Part shown: in pieces, positions 1 through 8,134 of the stretch
How the letters are laid out: the number at the start of each line of letters is the position of its first letter
Numbering within the stretch: the first letter of the stretch is position 1
From: Nitrospirota bacterium
Lineage (GTDB): Bacteria; Nitrospirota; Thermodesulfovibrionia; Thermodesulfovibrionales; Dissulfurispiraceae
NCBI GenBank assembly: GCA_040752355.1
Contig: JBFMHE010000024.1
Span: 1-60,798, forward strand
DNA: 60,798 nt
Reading direction: 5' to 3'
The notes under the pieces: model-generated
Seen by the model: the letters and a program-made list of their open reading frames with translations, nothing else
Databases searched by the model: none
What the model was told of the DNA's origin: nothing
Translations under genes and position numbers: made by a program

Positions 1-126
1 ATCACGCGCAAGAAGCTTGATGATCTCACGCCTTTGAGGGGTAAGCTTGTATCCCTTATCACGCAGAGTCGTGATCAGCCTTTCTTCACTATTCCGTGGA
101 TCCCGCGGCGTTCTCTGGTCTTTCAT
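1..126 (-). CDS. Fur-family metal/peroxide regulator, N-terminal part only
   Basis: Read on the minus strand from the ATG at 126, the frame runs open off the left edge of the window. The 42 visible residues end in the stretch GYKLTPQRREIIKLLA, the typical start of the Fur/PerR winged helix (the LTxQR motif). Family members bind Fe, Zn or Mn and repress uptake or oxidative-stress genes. The metal-binding domain lies outside the window, so Fur, PerR and Zur cannot be told apart. The gene is divergent from the protease gene at 556. Confidence 0.85.
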   Translation of the reverse strand, partial: MKDQRTPRDPRNSEERLITTLRDKGYKLTPQRREIIKLLARD

Positions 127-130
127 AGCA

Positions 131-177
131 GGAATGATTCCTTCTTGAAACCTACTGCATATCGTGTGCCTTGTCAA
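131..177 (-). promoter_or_regulatory. Promoter region and small palindrome upstream of the Fur-family gene
   Basis: On the minus strand a perfect TTGACA (-35) lies at 177-172, with a weak -10 (TAGGTT, 154-149) 17 bp later. A perfect 11-bp palindrome GGAATGATTCC (131-141) sits just before the start codon and could be an operator, or could simply carry the ribosome binding site. Autoregulation is an inference. Confidence 0.4.
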
Positions 178-367
178 GTCAATCGGTCGGCTGGTTCCGG
201 ATAGGCATGGAGAGAGTGACCAGGTGAAAGGAGGGGGGGCGGAGAAGAGAGCGGAGCAGAAGGGAGCAATAAAAAGAACGGAAAGCATGTACAGAGATTC
301 CGGCTGCGCCCGGACCTGGGCAGCGGCGGGTGAACTCATCATGGTAAAGGTATATAATTTAACTATG

Positions 368-400
368 CCGTAACCGGGCCGTAACCGGGCCGTAACCGGT
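368..400 (+). repeat. Three tandem copies of an 11-bp unit
   Basis: The unit CCGTAACCGGG occurs three times head to tail (368-378, 379-389, 390-400; the last copy ends in T). It lies in the 429-bp gap between the Fur-family gene and the protease gene. Apart from this array and the two promoters I see no gene in that gap. Confidence 0.8.
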
Positions 401-457
401 GAGCGAGGCCCTTGAAAGCAGATCTGCGCGCCCTCCCGTCTTTCCGGACCGTATCTT

Positions 458-486
458 TTGATTTCCTCCGGTCGAATCGCTATAAA
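458..486 (+). promoter_or_regulatory. Sigma-70-type promoter for the DegP-like protease
   Basis: TTGATT (458-463), a 17-bp spacer and TATAAA (481-486) form a plausible promoter about 70 bp upstream of the start codon at 556. The ribosome binding site AGGAGA is at 541-546. Confidence 0.55.
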
Positions 487-555
487 ATAGAAGGAGTGGG
501 CGAGAGCGCAGGCATCAGGCACTAACGCAGCTTTATTGCAAGGAGAGGGAACATC

Positions 556-1986
556 ATGAGGAAGAGTATTATTCTGAAGGTCATCATCGCCGGTATACTT
601 CTTGTTGCGATCGGCATCTTTGCCGGCTACCGGCTGGGCGGCAACGGGCAGGACAGGGGGTTCACCGAGGTGATCGGGTTTCCCCAGTCCTTTGCCGATG
701 TCGCCGCAGCGGTGAGCCCCGCGGTCGTGAATATCAGCACTACGACAACGGTCCGGGTCCCGGGCAATCCTTTCAGGCATTTCTTCGGCCCCGAAGAGGA
801 GTCCCCCTTCGGCGATTTCTTCCGGAGGTATTACGGCGATATCCCCGACAGGGAGATGAAGCAGCAGAGCCTCGGCTCCGGCTTCGTGATCGACAAGGCG
901 GGCTTCATCGTTACCAATAACCATGTGGTGGAGGGCGCCGACGAGATCAAAGTGAGGTTTGCCGACGGCAAGGAGTACACGGCGAGGGTCGTCGGCAGGG
1001 ACCAGAAGACCGACCTTGCGCTCATAAAGATTTCGTCGCTGTTCAAGGATATCCCGACGCTCTCGTTCGGCGACCCCGAGAGGATGCGCGTCGGTGACTG
1101 GGTGCTTGCGGTCGGCAACCCCTTCGGCCTGGAGCATACGGTGACCCAGGGGATCATAAGCGCCACCGGCAGGATTATCGGCGCAGGCCAGTACGATAAC
1201 TTCATCCAGACCAGCGCGCCGATCAACCCCGGCAACAGCGGCGGACCTCTCGTCAATCTGAAAGGGGAGGTCATCGGTATCAATACGGCTATCGTCGCGA
1301 CGGGGCAGGGCATCGGGTTCGCGATCCCGAGCAGTATGGCCAAGACGGTCATCTCCGACCTCAAGGAGAAGGGAAAGGTGACCCGCGGCTGGATCGGGGT
1401 CGCCATCCAGAACCTCACGCCCGAACTGGCCCAATCCTTCGGCGCACCGGATACGAGGGGAGCGCTCGTGAGCGACACGGTGGAGGGCGGGCCCGCGGCT
1501 GCGGCAGGGCTGCAGCAGGGCGATATCATCACCGGCTTTAACGGCAAGGAGATCAGGACTGTGAACGATCTTTCGCGCGCCGTAGCCGAGACCCCGGTCA
1601 GGAAGGCGGTTCCGGTAAGAGTAGTGCGCAAAGGACAGACCATGACCTTCACGGTAACGATCGAGGAGCTGAAGGAAGAGCGGATGGCGTCACGGCCGCG
1701 GGCATCGAGAGATGACCTCGGCGTTGCGGTTGCCAACATTACTCCCCGCCTTGCCGAACGGTTGAAAATCACTGATAAAACAGGTGTTGTGGTCATCGAG
1801 GTGCTCCCGGGCAGCCAGGCCGATGAGGCCGGCATACAGCCGGGAGACCTCATAAAAGAGGTGAACCGCACCCCCGTGCGCAATGTAAACGAGTACCAGG
1901 CTGCCATGGAAAAGCTCAAAAAAGGCACCCCGGTCGTGCTGCTCCTCAAGAGGGGAGGGCAGACCTTTTACGTTTCGATTAAATAA
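556..1986 (+). CDS. degP: DegP/HtrA-family periplasmic serine protease (Do)
   Basis: This 476-residue protein is an ATP-independent protease/chaperone that handles misfolded envelope proteins. An N-terminal hydrophobic segment (about residues 5-24) exports or anchors it. The trypsin-like domain shows the triad His123 (TNNHVVEG), Asp153 (KTDLALIK) and Ser228 (NPGNSGGP). Two PDZ domains follow (about 275-365 and 385-475), as in DegP/DegQ. The start is set by the AGGAGA ribosome site 9 bp upstream and the downstream signal segment. It is transcribed alone from its own promoter. DegP versus DegQ naming is arbitrary here, since both have two PDZ domains. Confidence 0.93.
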   Translation: MRKSIILKVIIAGILLVAIGIFAGYRLGGNGQDRGFTEVIGFPQSFADVAAAVSPAVVNISTTTTVRVPGNPFRHFFGPEEESPFGDFFRRYYGDIPDREMKQQSLGSGFVIDKAGFIVTNNHVVEGADEIKVRFADGKEYTARVVGRDQKTDLALIKISSLFKDIPTLSFGDPERMRVGDWVLAVGNPFGLEHTVTQGIISATGRIIGAGQYDNFIQTSAPINPGNSGGPLVNLKGEVIGINTAIVATGQGIGFAIPSSMAKTVISDLKEKGKVTRGWIGVAIQNLTPELAQSFGAPDTRGALVSDTVEGGPAAAAGLQQGDIITGFNGKEIRTVNDLSRAVAETPVRKAVPVRVVRKGQTMTFTVTIEELKEERMASRPRASRDDLGVAVANITPRLAERLKITDKTGVVVIEVLPGSQADEAGIQPGDLIKEVNRTPVRNVNEYQAAMEKLKKGTPVVLLLKRGGQTFYVSIK

Positions 1987-2051
1987 CTTCTCCGGATTTT
2001 CGATAAGTATAAGTACCGAGCAGCGATCAGCAATACGGTACAAGGGGGCCT

Positions 2052-2744
2052 GTGGGAACGGCGGCGGTCAAAAGCAGAAGAGTCAGGTTCAACGCGATCA
2101 TCAGGAATATTCCTTTCTTCGCCTGCCTGTCCGATGAGGAGATCGGTGACCTGAAGCATATCCTTGTCGAGAAGCACTTCTCGAAGAACAGGATCGTGCT
2201 CCTCGAAGAGGATACGCAGAACTACATGTACATCATACTGTCGGGCAGGGTGAAGGTCGTCCACCTGAGCGAAGACGGCAAAGAGCATATCCTCGCGGTG
2301 CACAAGACAGGAGACTTCTTCGGCGAAATGGCGCTCCTCGACGGCAAGACCGCGCCGGCAACGGTGATGACCATGGAGGATACCTCGGTCGTCATCCTTT
2401 CGAAAAAGGACTTCGAGGAGTCCCTTTTGAAAAACGAGAAGGTCCTCAGGCAGCTCATCGCCGTACTCTGTTCCCGCCTGAGAGAGGCGTGGATGATGCT
2501 CAGGGTCCTGAGCCTTCCCCATGCGGAGGACCGGGTCAAGACCGTCCTGAGGATGGTGAGCCAGCAGTACGGGGTCAATGACCAGCGGGGCAGGCTGATT
2601 ACGCTGAAGCTCACCCACCAGGACATCGCCGACTACTCCTCGATATCGCGGGAGACCGTAACCCGCCTCATGAGCAAGTTCGTTAAGGATGGGAGTATTG
2701 AGGTTGTTGAAAATAAGGGAATTGTCCTGAAAGCTTCGTTCTAG
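2052..2744 (+). CDS. CRP/FNR-family transcription regulator (CRP-type recognition helix)
   Basis: The 230-residue protein has a cyclic-nucleotide-binding-like beta barrel (about 20-135), a dimer helix and a C-terminal Crp-type helix-turn-helix. The recognition helix reads ISRETVTRLM, the canonical R-E-T-V-x-R pattern that in E. coli CRP reads GTGA half-sites. No cysteine cluster typical of oxygen-sensing FNR is present. The start is a GTG after AAGGGGG. A matching GTGA-N6-TCAC site lies 35 bp past its stop codon, before the small gene at 2852, which is a likely target. Confidence 0.9.
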   Translation: MGTAAVKSRRVRFNAIIRNIPFFACLSDEEIGDLKHILVEKHFSKNRIVLLEEDTQNYMYIILSGRVKVVHLSEDGKEHILAVHKTGDFFGEMALLDGKTAPATVMTMEDTSVVILSKKDFEESLLKNEKVLRQLIAVLCSRLREAWMMLRVLSLPHAEDRVKTVLRMVSQQYGVNDQRGRLITLKLTHQDIADYSSISRETVTRLMSKFVKDGSIEVVENKGIVLKASF

Positions 2745-2778
2745 CCCCCCTTCACGTTCCGAGGCAAACAACCGTTTT

Positions 2779-2821
2779 GGTGACTGGCGTCACCGTATTC
2801 GGCTCCCCTCTCTTCTATAAT
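2779..2821 (+). promoter_or_regulatory. CRP-like operator at -41.5 with a -10 element
   Basis: GGTGACTGGCGTCACC (2779-2794) is a perfect palindrome containing GTGA-N6-TCAC, the CRP consensus core. A TATAAT -10 lies at 2816-2821 with no -35 at the right distance. If transcription starts about 7 bp after the -10 (near 2828), the operator centre (2786.5) is at about -41.5, the class II activator position. The CRP-type regulator encoded just upstream is the obvious candidate to bind it. Confidence 0.65.
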
Positions 2822-2851
2822 GGAATCAGGTACAAAAAAAGGAGGTGCGCC

Positions 2852-3091
2852 ATGTTCGGAGTTTTCAAGAAGATCGCCGTTTTATGGATCTTTTTCGTTA
2901 TGATCGCCATTGCGAGCGGGGGCGGTGACCGTTTCAGGTCGCTTCAGGGGGAGGCGGGGTGGCTTACGGAAAAGATACTCGACCTGCTGGCCGCAAAGGC
3001 TGACGACCTGAGAGAAGAGGTAGATACGGTAAAAGAACGGATACAGCAGTGGTCCGGAGGAAAGAAGGACCTCGCCCGTAACGTGCTGTAG
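2852..3091 (+). CDS. Small membrane-anchored protein of unknown function
   Basis: A 79-residue protein starting at the ATG after AAAAAAAGGAGGTGCGCC, an excellent ribosome site. The frame extends upstream, but that part covers the promoter. Residues 6-25 form one hydrophobic segment, followed by a charged helical tail (about 35-68) with coiled-coil character. I recognise no family. It sits directly downstream of a CRP-like operator, so it is probably regulated by the neighbouring CRP-type protein. Confidence 0.7.
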   Translation: MFGVFKKIAVLWIFFVMIAIASGGGDRFRSLQGEAGWLTEKILDLLAAKADDLREEVDTVKERIQQWSGGKKDLARNVL

Positions 3092-3202
3092 CTGCGCAGC
3101 AGATGACGGCCGGGTCGTGAGGCGGCAGATGCGCTGTCAAGAGATGTCCGGTTCATTAACGGCCTTCCCGAAGTCTTTCGATAGCATTTTCCCGTGATAC
3201 GC

Positions 3203-3892
3203 TTACAGTCCCCTGTTCAGGAACCCTTTCATCAGCGCCGTCGTAAACTGCTCTTCGATCGCCTTGTCGGAGCGGAGCAGCTGCTGGTTGTCCTTCAGCA
3301 CCTGCGTGACAGCGGGTACATCGAGGCGTCGATCGGGAAGTTTTGCCGCGGGGTTTGCGCTCACGATAAAGAGCCCGTCCTGGCTGGCCCACACGCGCCA
3401 GTAACAGCCGTCCTTATCCTCCACGGTAAAGACCAGGCGGGCCGTGACGAGCTCCTTCAGGATATTCCGGTAGGTCTCCAGGAACTCGAGGGGCACAATA
3501 CGCTTCGCCTCGAAAAAGCGGAGCCATAGGGGGTTGGAGAAGACACGCGGCCTCTTCTTGCCCTCACCGGGATGCCCGGCCCCGGGGAGAGGCGCTGACT
3601 CGAACTGCACCACGTCGATATGCGCCCTGTCGGCCCGGTAGGCAGGGGCGTGCTCGAGCCATACAACCGACTCCTCTTCCTTATCGGGCAAGAGATCGCC
3701 GTACAGCTCGGTGGCGATGCGGTCGCACGCGGTGGTGACCAAAACGCCCTGGTTATCCTTTCTCTCCGTTATCATCACGCCGCACACACCGTTGTCGTAC
3801 TCGACGATATCGACATCACAGATGCCGACCGGGACCTTGGGCGATGCCGGTGACGACTTGTAATGGAATACCCCGCTGTAGCGAACTCTCAT
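3203..3892 (-). CDS. Hypothetical soluble protein
   Basis: About 229 residues on the minus strand, with no signal peptide or membrane segment. I do not recognise the family. The N-terminal half is beta-rich (MRVRYSGVFHY onward); the C-terminal half is helical and ends in a helix rich in Gln and Leu. An ATG at 3904 abuts the GAAGGAGG ribosome site with no spacing, so the ATG at 3892 (12 bp after it) is preferred. It has no co-directional neighbour and is flanked by the 2852 gene and the divergent higBA pair. Confidence 0.65.
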   Translation of the reverse strand: MRVRYSGVFHYKSSPASPKVPVGICDVDIVEYDNGVCGVMITERKDNQGVLVTTACDRIATELYGDLLPDKEEESVVWLEHAPAYRADRAHIDVVQFESAPLPGAGHPGEGKKRPRVFSNPLWLRFFEAKRIVPLEFLETYRNILKELVTARLVFTVEDKDGCYWRVWASQDGLFIVSANPAAKLPDRRLDVPAVTQVLKDNQQLLRSDKAIEEQFTTALMKGFLNRGL

Positions 3893-3995
3893 TGCCGGTT
3901 GCATCCTCCTTCAGAACAGCATACTTAGTTATCGTCGCTGTCGCATGGTTTTTGAGCGGCCCGGTCCCGGTACGGTGCCGCGCCATGAAAACTTC

Positions 3996-4024
3996 TTGAC
4001 GAGTTGTAACCTAATGGGTTACAT
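3996..4024 (+). promoter_or_regulatory. higBA promoter with overlapping palindromic operator
   Basis: TTGACG (3996-4001), 17 bp, then TTACAT (4019-4024) make the promoter. A perfect inverted repeat TGTAACC-N5-GGTTACA (4005-4023) covers the spacer and the -10. That is where a HigA/XRE antitoxin dimer would bind to repress its own operon. Confidence 0.65.
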
Positions 4025-4030
4025 TTAGGC

Positions 4031-4309
4031 ATGATTAAGTCGTTTGCGCACAAGGGGCTTGAGAGGTTTTACCGTACCGGGAGCACCTTCGGCATTCAGG
4101 CCATCCACGCTAAGCAGCTCAGGCTTATTCTCACGATCCTTGACGCGGCGAGCTCGATCGAAGGCATAAACGTCCCCTCCCTGCGGTTGCACAGACTTAA
4201 AGGCGAGAGGAAAGATACCTGGGCGGTAACGGTACAGGCCAACTGGCGAGTTACCTTCCGGTTTGAAAACGGCAATGTAGAGGTCGTGAACTACGAGGAC
4301 TACCACTAA
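4031..4309 (+). CDS. higB: HigB-type toxin of the RelE/ParE superfamily
   Basis: A 92-residue protein of the plasmid-maintenance-killer family: IKSFAHKGLERFY at the N-terminus, the RLHRLKGER core, and the C-terminal WRVTFRFENGNVEVVNYEDYH. Relatives are ribosome-dependent mRNA endonucleases. The toxin gene comes first, as is usual for higBA. There is no clear ribosome site before the ATG at 4031, and the predicted transcription start falls almost on the start codon, so the message may be leaderless. The antitoxin gene starts 15 bp downstream. Confidence 0.92.
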   Translation: MIKSFAHKGLERFYRTGSTFGIQAIHAKQLRLILTILDAASSIEGINVPSLRLHRLKGERKDTWAVTVQANWRVTFRFENGNVEVVNYEDYH

Positions 4310-4324
4310 GGAGGGTTGCACAAA

Positions 4325-4630
4325 ATGGCTATGCATAATCCGGCCCATCCGGGAGAGGTTTTAAAAGGGCTCTGGCTTGAGCCTATGGGGATGTCGGTCA
4401 CAGAGGCCGCTGAGCATCTCGGGGTCGCCCGGAAAACGGTCTCCAAGATCGTCAACGGACGCGGCGCCATTACGCCTGAAATGGCGCTGAGGCTTGAGAT
4501 CGTCTTCGGCTCGACTGCCGAAACCTGGATGAATATGCAGACGGCGTATGATCTATGGCAGATGTCGGAGATGCGCAAGGCGTTGCGCCGGACGCTCCAC
4601 CGTACGGTGAAAGCAGCTGCGACAAACTGA
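4325..4630 (+). CDS. higA: HigA antitoxin, XRE-type DNA-binding protein
   Basis: A 101-residue antitoxin with a helix-turn-helix ([20 protein letters not shown]) and the family signature [11 protein letters not shown] at the N-terminus and [17 protein letters not shown] in the middle. It should neutralise HigB and repress the operon through the palindrome at 4005-4023. The ATG at 4325 is chosen because AAGGAGGG lies 9 bp upstream; a TTG at 4316 is embedded in that site. The strong site contrasts with the missing one of higB, which favours antitoxin synthesis. Confidence 0.93.
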   Translation: MAMHNPAHPGEVLKGLWLEPMGMSVTEAAEHLGVARKTVSKIVNGRGAITPEMALRLEIVFGSTAETWMNMQTAYDLWQMSEMRKALRRTLHRTVKAAATN

Positions 4631-4741
4631 GGGAGAGGGAACTGTGTTGAAAATCAGGCCAGAATCGAGGCACTGTGATGTCTCTTTGACAGCAGAGGGT
4701 AGACATAACGTGAAGTAGTTGTTCTATAATATCAGATTAAT

Positions 4742-4829
4742 GGAGAGGTGCCGGAGCGGTTGAACGGGGCGGTCTCGAAAACCGTTGACCTTTCGGGGTC
4801 CCAGGGTTCGAATCCCTGCCTCTCCGCCA
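4742..4829 (+). tRNA. tRNA-Ser (anticodon CGA, reads UCG)
   Basis: The acceptor stem GGAGAGG (4742-4748) pairs with CCTCTCC (4819-4825), followed by G and an encoded CCA. The anticodon loop CTCGAAA is closed by GCGGT/ACCGT and gives anticodon CGA. The T arm contains GGTTCGAATCC, and a long variable arm marks a class II tRNA. A TATAAT at 4725-4730 is a likely -10. Confidence 0.95.
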
Positions 4830-4944
4830 TTTTAAGCCTTGGAGAGCTCCTCTTACATGCGTCCCCGCTGTGCGCTCCTGCAGTCCCGCTGGCAACCTTC
4901 CCGCTGAACAGCCTGCAAAAAGATATTTTTCTGCAACACGGTCA

Positions 4945-4955
4945 TGTGCTATAGT
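4945..4955 (+). promoter_or_regulatory. Extended -10 promoter for the VWA protein gene
   Basis: TGTGCTATAGT ends 40 bp before the start codon at 4996. It has the TG-N-TATAxT form of an extended -10 and recurs almost unchanged upstream of three other genes in the window. Confidence 0.5.
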
Positions 4956-4995
4956 TATACATCAAAAATCTTGAAGAGCCGGGGGCGTTGGGACA

Positions 4996-6600
4996 ATGGC
5001 GATGAAAAGGGCATTCCCGCTGTTTGTAATGCTCATCCTCTGTGGTCTCCTTTCGTTGGCGGCTGCCCCCGCCAACGCCGCTGAAGAACGGAAATCACCG
5101 AGCACCCCGGAAGCAATACCCAAGACAGACGCCGCCCCGAAGCCGGCTGTTCCGCCTGAGGCGAAGCCCTCTGCAGCCGCCGAAACAGCAGACGAAGGCT
5201 TCGATATCGTGCTCCTCCTCGACAGCTCCGGAAGCATGAGAAAGACCGATCCCAAAAACTACCGCACCGCTGCTGCGCGGCTCTTCATATCGCTGCTCGG
5301 CAAGAACGACCGTATCAGCATCGTCAGCTTCGGCGACTCCGCGCACCGTCTCCTGCCGCTTACCCAGAATACGCCGGCGCATCGTGACCGCCTCTTCGCC
5401 ACGCTCGGGAAGGTCTCGTCGAAGGAGCCTACCACCCATATCCACGAAGGGGTCAAACAGGGGCTCGCCGAGTTCGGCGCCCCGTCGAGAAGGGACCGGG
5501 TGATGCTGCTCATGTCGGACGGCAAGCTGACCCTGGGATCGGGCGAGAAAGAGGCTGCCGCGCAGCAGGAGCTCTCGGCGCTCTTGAAAGAAGCGGCCAA
5601 AGGGAACATACGGCTTTACTCGATAGCCTTTACCGAGCAGTCCGATATGAAGCTCCTCGAGGATATGGCGAAGGCGACCGGGGGCTTTTCGAAGCTCGCG
5701 TCGAGCGATAAGGACATCCATGTCATCTTCTCGTCGATCTTCGAGAAGATGAAGTCGCCCGACACTGTCCCTATCGAAGGCGATGCCTTCACGATCGACA
5801 GGGATATCGAAGAGGCGATCGTCGTCATTACGAAAAAAGAGGGGACCGCTACCACGCTGATCGACCCCGCAGGCAGGAAGAATACGCCCGCACGCTTTGC
5901 CCAGAATATCCAGTGGTACGAGTCGAAGCTCTTCGATATGATTACGGTAAAAGCGCCCGCAGCAGGACGGTGGAAGGTCAGTCTGAGCGCCAAAGAGGGG
6001 AACAAGGTGTTCGTTATCACCGACCTCAGGCTCAAGAGCTCGTTCGACCGTAATTATGTCAGCAAGGGCGACCGCTTGAAGGTTTCGGCGTGGCTCGAGA
6101 AAGAGGGCGCCGTACTGGCCGAACCGGGTTTTCTCGAACAGGTCTCGTTTTTCGTCGAAGTTGCCGCTCCTCCCGGAGCCGATGACCCTGCCGGTACTGC
6201 AAAGGATGAGGGGAAGGGCGCGCGCCTCGCCCTCCGGAAGACGGAGCCGGGTCCCGACCAGGAAGGCGGAGGCCGAGCCGATGCCGGTGTATATTCCGGC
6301 GAGTTCCTGATCGACAGGGCCGGTGAGTATACCCTGAAAATAACGGCTGAGGGGAAGACCTTTAAACGGGAGAAGGTGTTTCAGTTCAAGGCGGGCGAAC
6401 CGGCTGCCCCGCAGGCCGCGGCGCCCGCGGCCGCACCGGCAGAGGGAAAGAAGGGTAAGGCAGGGGGGGATGCCTGGACCCCCGTTCTGGTGAAGTTCGG
6501 CATTATCAACTTTATTCTGCTCCTCGTGGTGGTCGCCTTCTATTTCGGAGGGAAGGCGAAGGGCGCCAAAAAAGCGAAACAGAAAAAAGGAAAGAAATAA
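4996..6600 (+). CDS. Secreted, membrane-anchored VWA-domain protein
   Basis: 534 residues. A signal peptide (about 1-28, ending ANA) leads into a Pro/Ala-rich linker. A von Willebrand factor A domain (about 72-250) follows, with an intact metal-binding DSSGSM motif and the supporting LLMSDGKL. Next come a beta-rich region (about 270-470), an Ala/Pro linker, one transmembrane helix (about 500-520) and a Lys-rich tail. The bulk is therefore outside the inner membrane. VWA domains bind protein partners through Mg. The next gene starts 3 bp downstream and encodes a membrane coiled-coil protein, so the two probably act together. The exact role is unknown. Confidence 0.85.
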   Translation: MAMKRAFPLFVMLILCGLLSLAAAPANAAEERKSPSTPEAIPKTDAAPKPAVPPEAKPSAAAETADEGFDIVLLLDSSGSMRKTDPKNYRTAAARLFISLLGKNDRISIVSFGDSAHRLLPLTQNTPAHRDRLFATLGKVSSKEPTTHIHEGVKQGLAEFGAPSRRDRVMLLMSDGKLTLGSGEKEAAAQQELSALLKEAAKGNIRLYSIAFTEQSDMKLLEDMAKATGGFSKLASSDKDIHVIFSSIFEKMKSPDTVPIEGDAFTIDRDIEEAIVVITKKEGTATTLIDPAGRKNTPARFAQNIQWYESKLFDMITVKAPAAGRWKVSLSAKEGNKVFVITDLRLKSSFDRNYVSKGDRLKVSAWLEKEGAVLAEPGFLEQVSFFVEVAAPPGADDPAGTAKDEGKGARLALRKTEPGPDQEGGGRADAGVYSGEFLIDRAGEYTLKITAEGKTFKREKVFQFKAGEPAAPQAAAPAAAPAEGKKGKAGGDAWTPVLVKFGIINFILLLVVVAFYFGGKAKGAKKAKQKKGKK

Positions 6601-6602
6601 CG

Positions 6603-7517
6603 ATGACCGTCACTCTCGATGCCCTCCATTTTCTGCTGCTCCTCGAGGCTGCCGTGGTGCTCTGCGGCACGACCATCTTTTTCATAGTGAGGAACGGCAG
6701 GCACAAGCGGTTGTACCAGAAGACCCTCAGAGAGCTCGCGAGCGTTACGGCAACAGAGAGCGAGACCGCTCTGCGGGAAGAGGCGAGACTCGAGGCTGCT
6801 CCGGAACGGCCAGTCCCCGCGGCGATAACCGAAGAGCGGGAGGCGCCGGCCCTCCCGGCTGCGGAAGAGTCCTTCGGGGGATTCCCCGACGAGATGATCG
6901 CAGCGGAGAGACCAGCCTCTGGACATGCGGAGGAGGAGACGGCGGCACCCTTCCCGGAGGAGTCCCCTGACGGCGCCGCAGCAGGCCAGGTCCGACGGCT
7001 GCAGCGGATGGTGGATTTCCAGAAGAGTACGATCCTCGACCTGATGTGCTATAAGGACCTGTTCGAGAGCGCCCAGCAGCGCCTGGCAGCGCTGCAACAG
7101 AGCAGCGCCGACCTCCAGCGTACGATCAGGAATCTTATCGATACCGGCGGTGCGGACGCCGGAACGTTTTCGGAACCGCTCGCCGTGCTCGAACGTAACA
7201 ACAACGACCTCGACCACTATATCGGGACGCTCACCTCCGAAAGTGAGGCGCTCTCGGAGAAGTTCCGGGTCTGGGAGGACGAGTTCCGGAGCATCAGTGA
7301 AGACCTCGGCGACGGCGGCAGCTCCGGGTCCGGTCTCGACGAAGAGCGCTGCACTTTACTGCTCAGGGAGAAAGAGGAGCTGGCGGCAAGGACTCTGGAG
7401 GTCGAGGGCCAGCTCCAGGAAAAGAGCACGATGCTCGGCGACCTCCAGAGGCAGTATGAGGACCTCGAAAAAGAGTATATGATCCTCTACCGGCAGCAGC
7501 AGCAGGGGAAGCTTTAG
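6603..7517 (+). CDS. Membrane-anchored coiled-coil protein
   Basis: 304 residues, starting 3 bp after the VWA gene and so surely in the same operon. One N-terminal transmembrane helix (about 6-26) is followed by an acidic, Ala/Pro/Glu-rich region and then long coiled coils (about 125-300; Leu/Gln/Glu heptads, ending in a Gln run). No enzyme motif is visible. It looks like a structural or scaffolding partner for the VWA protein. Its end overlaps the convergent gene on the minus strand by 4 bp. Confidence 0.75.
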   Translation: MTVTLDALHFLLLLEAAVVLCGTTIFFIVRNGRHKRLYQKTLRELASVTATESETALREEARLEAAPERPVPAAITEEREAPALPAAEESFGGFPDEMIAAERPASGHAEEETAAPFPEESPDGAAAGQVRRLQRMVDFQKSTILDLMCYKDLFESAQQRLAALQQSSADLQRTIRNLIDTGGADAGTFSEPLAVLERNNNDLDHYIGTLTSESEALSEKFRVWEDEFRSISEDLGDGGSSGSGLDEERCTLLLREKEELAARTLEVEGQLQEKSTMLGDLQRQYEDLEKEYMILYRQQQQGKL

Positions 7518-7882
7518 CCGCTCTCTTTGTCGAAAAGCTTCTGCTCGTAGGAAGGGAAATCCTCGAGATTGAGGGGCCGCTTCCTGAGCAGGTTGAGCTT
7601 CATAATCTTGAAGTTGAGCTCCCTCAGGCGCTTCAGCTTTTCCTTGTCGTCGTCGAGTGTCTCGATCAGGTCCTTGAGGCTGAGTATCTCCCTGTTCATT
7701 TCGATCTCGGGGGGCAGGCAGCCCGCGTTCTTGAGGATCCGGTAGGCGAGCCTGAGGTCCTCCGGTATCCACGCCTCATCCGCAAACGTGAGCGGTTTCC
7801 CCGCCCCTGCAAGATTGTCGAAAGCGCCGTTCTCCATCGCCTCCCGGATTTTTTCTTCAGCGATTTTTGCGATCACATCCAT
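7514..7882 (-). CDS. DUF1992 (DnaJ-related) protein
   Basis: 122 residues with the DUF1992 pattern: IAEEKIREAMENGAFDNLAGAGKPL, then the LRLAYRILKNAG segment, then a helical C-terminus. Relatives are called DnaJ-homologue subfamily C member 28 or YhdN, and their function is unclear. The ATG at 7882 is chosen because AGGAGCG precedes it and the conserved domain starts there; a longer frame reaches 7945 without a ribosome site. Confidence 0.85.
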   Translation of the reverse strand: MDVIAKIAEEKIREAMENGAFDNLAGAGKPLTFADEAWIPEDLRLAYRILKNAGCLPPEIEMNREILSLKDLIETLDDDKEKLKRLRELNFKIMKLNLLRKRPLNLEDFPSYEQKLFDKESG

Positions 7883-7898
7883 AGAAAACGCTCCTGCG

Positions 7899-8093
7899 TT
7901 ATCCGCGCAGCTCGAGAGCAGCATAATAAAAGGCTGCCAGCCCAAAGGCCAGCGACAATATCCAGAGCAGAAAAAGGTAGAGAGCCCGTCCCCTGTTCTT
8001 CTGCCGCAGGTGGAAGAACAGCCTCGGCGTGAGGGTGACGGTCCCGAAAAGCAGCATGAGTCCCATAAGCAGTTGTGTGGCGATTCGTACCAT
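7899..8093 (-). CDS. Small two-helix membrane protein
   Basis: About 64 residues with two hydrophobic helices joined by a short basic loop (FFHLRQKNRGRAL). No family recognised. The start is uncertain: the ATG at 8093 lies 14 bp after AGGAGG, while the frame continues up to a TTG at 8138 that overlaps the stop of the upstream oxidoreductase gene. It lies between that gene and the DUF1992 gene in one minus-strand run, so it is probably co-transcribed. Confidence 0.55.
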   Translation of the reverse strand: MVRIATQLLMGLMLLFGTVTLTPRLFFHLRQKNRGRALYLFLLWILSLAFGLAAFYYAALELRG

Positions 8094-8134
8094 AGCGGAA
8101 AAATGTTCCTCCTGCATGAGTGGTAAAGCGATAA

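Noticed and set aside
164-373. 69-codon frame before degP
   Set aside because: No ribosome site, ends in the tandem repeats, no recognisable content.
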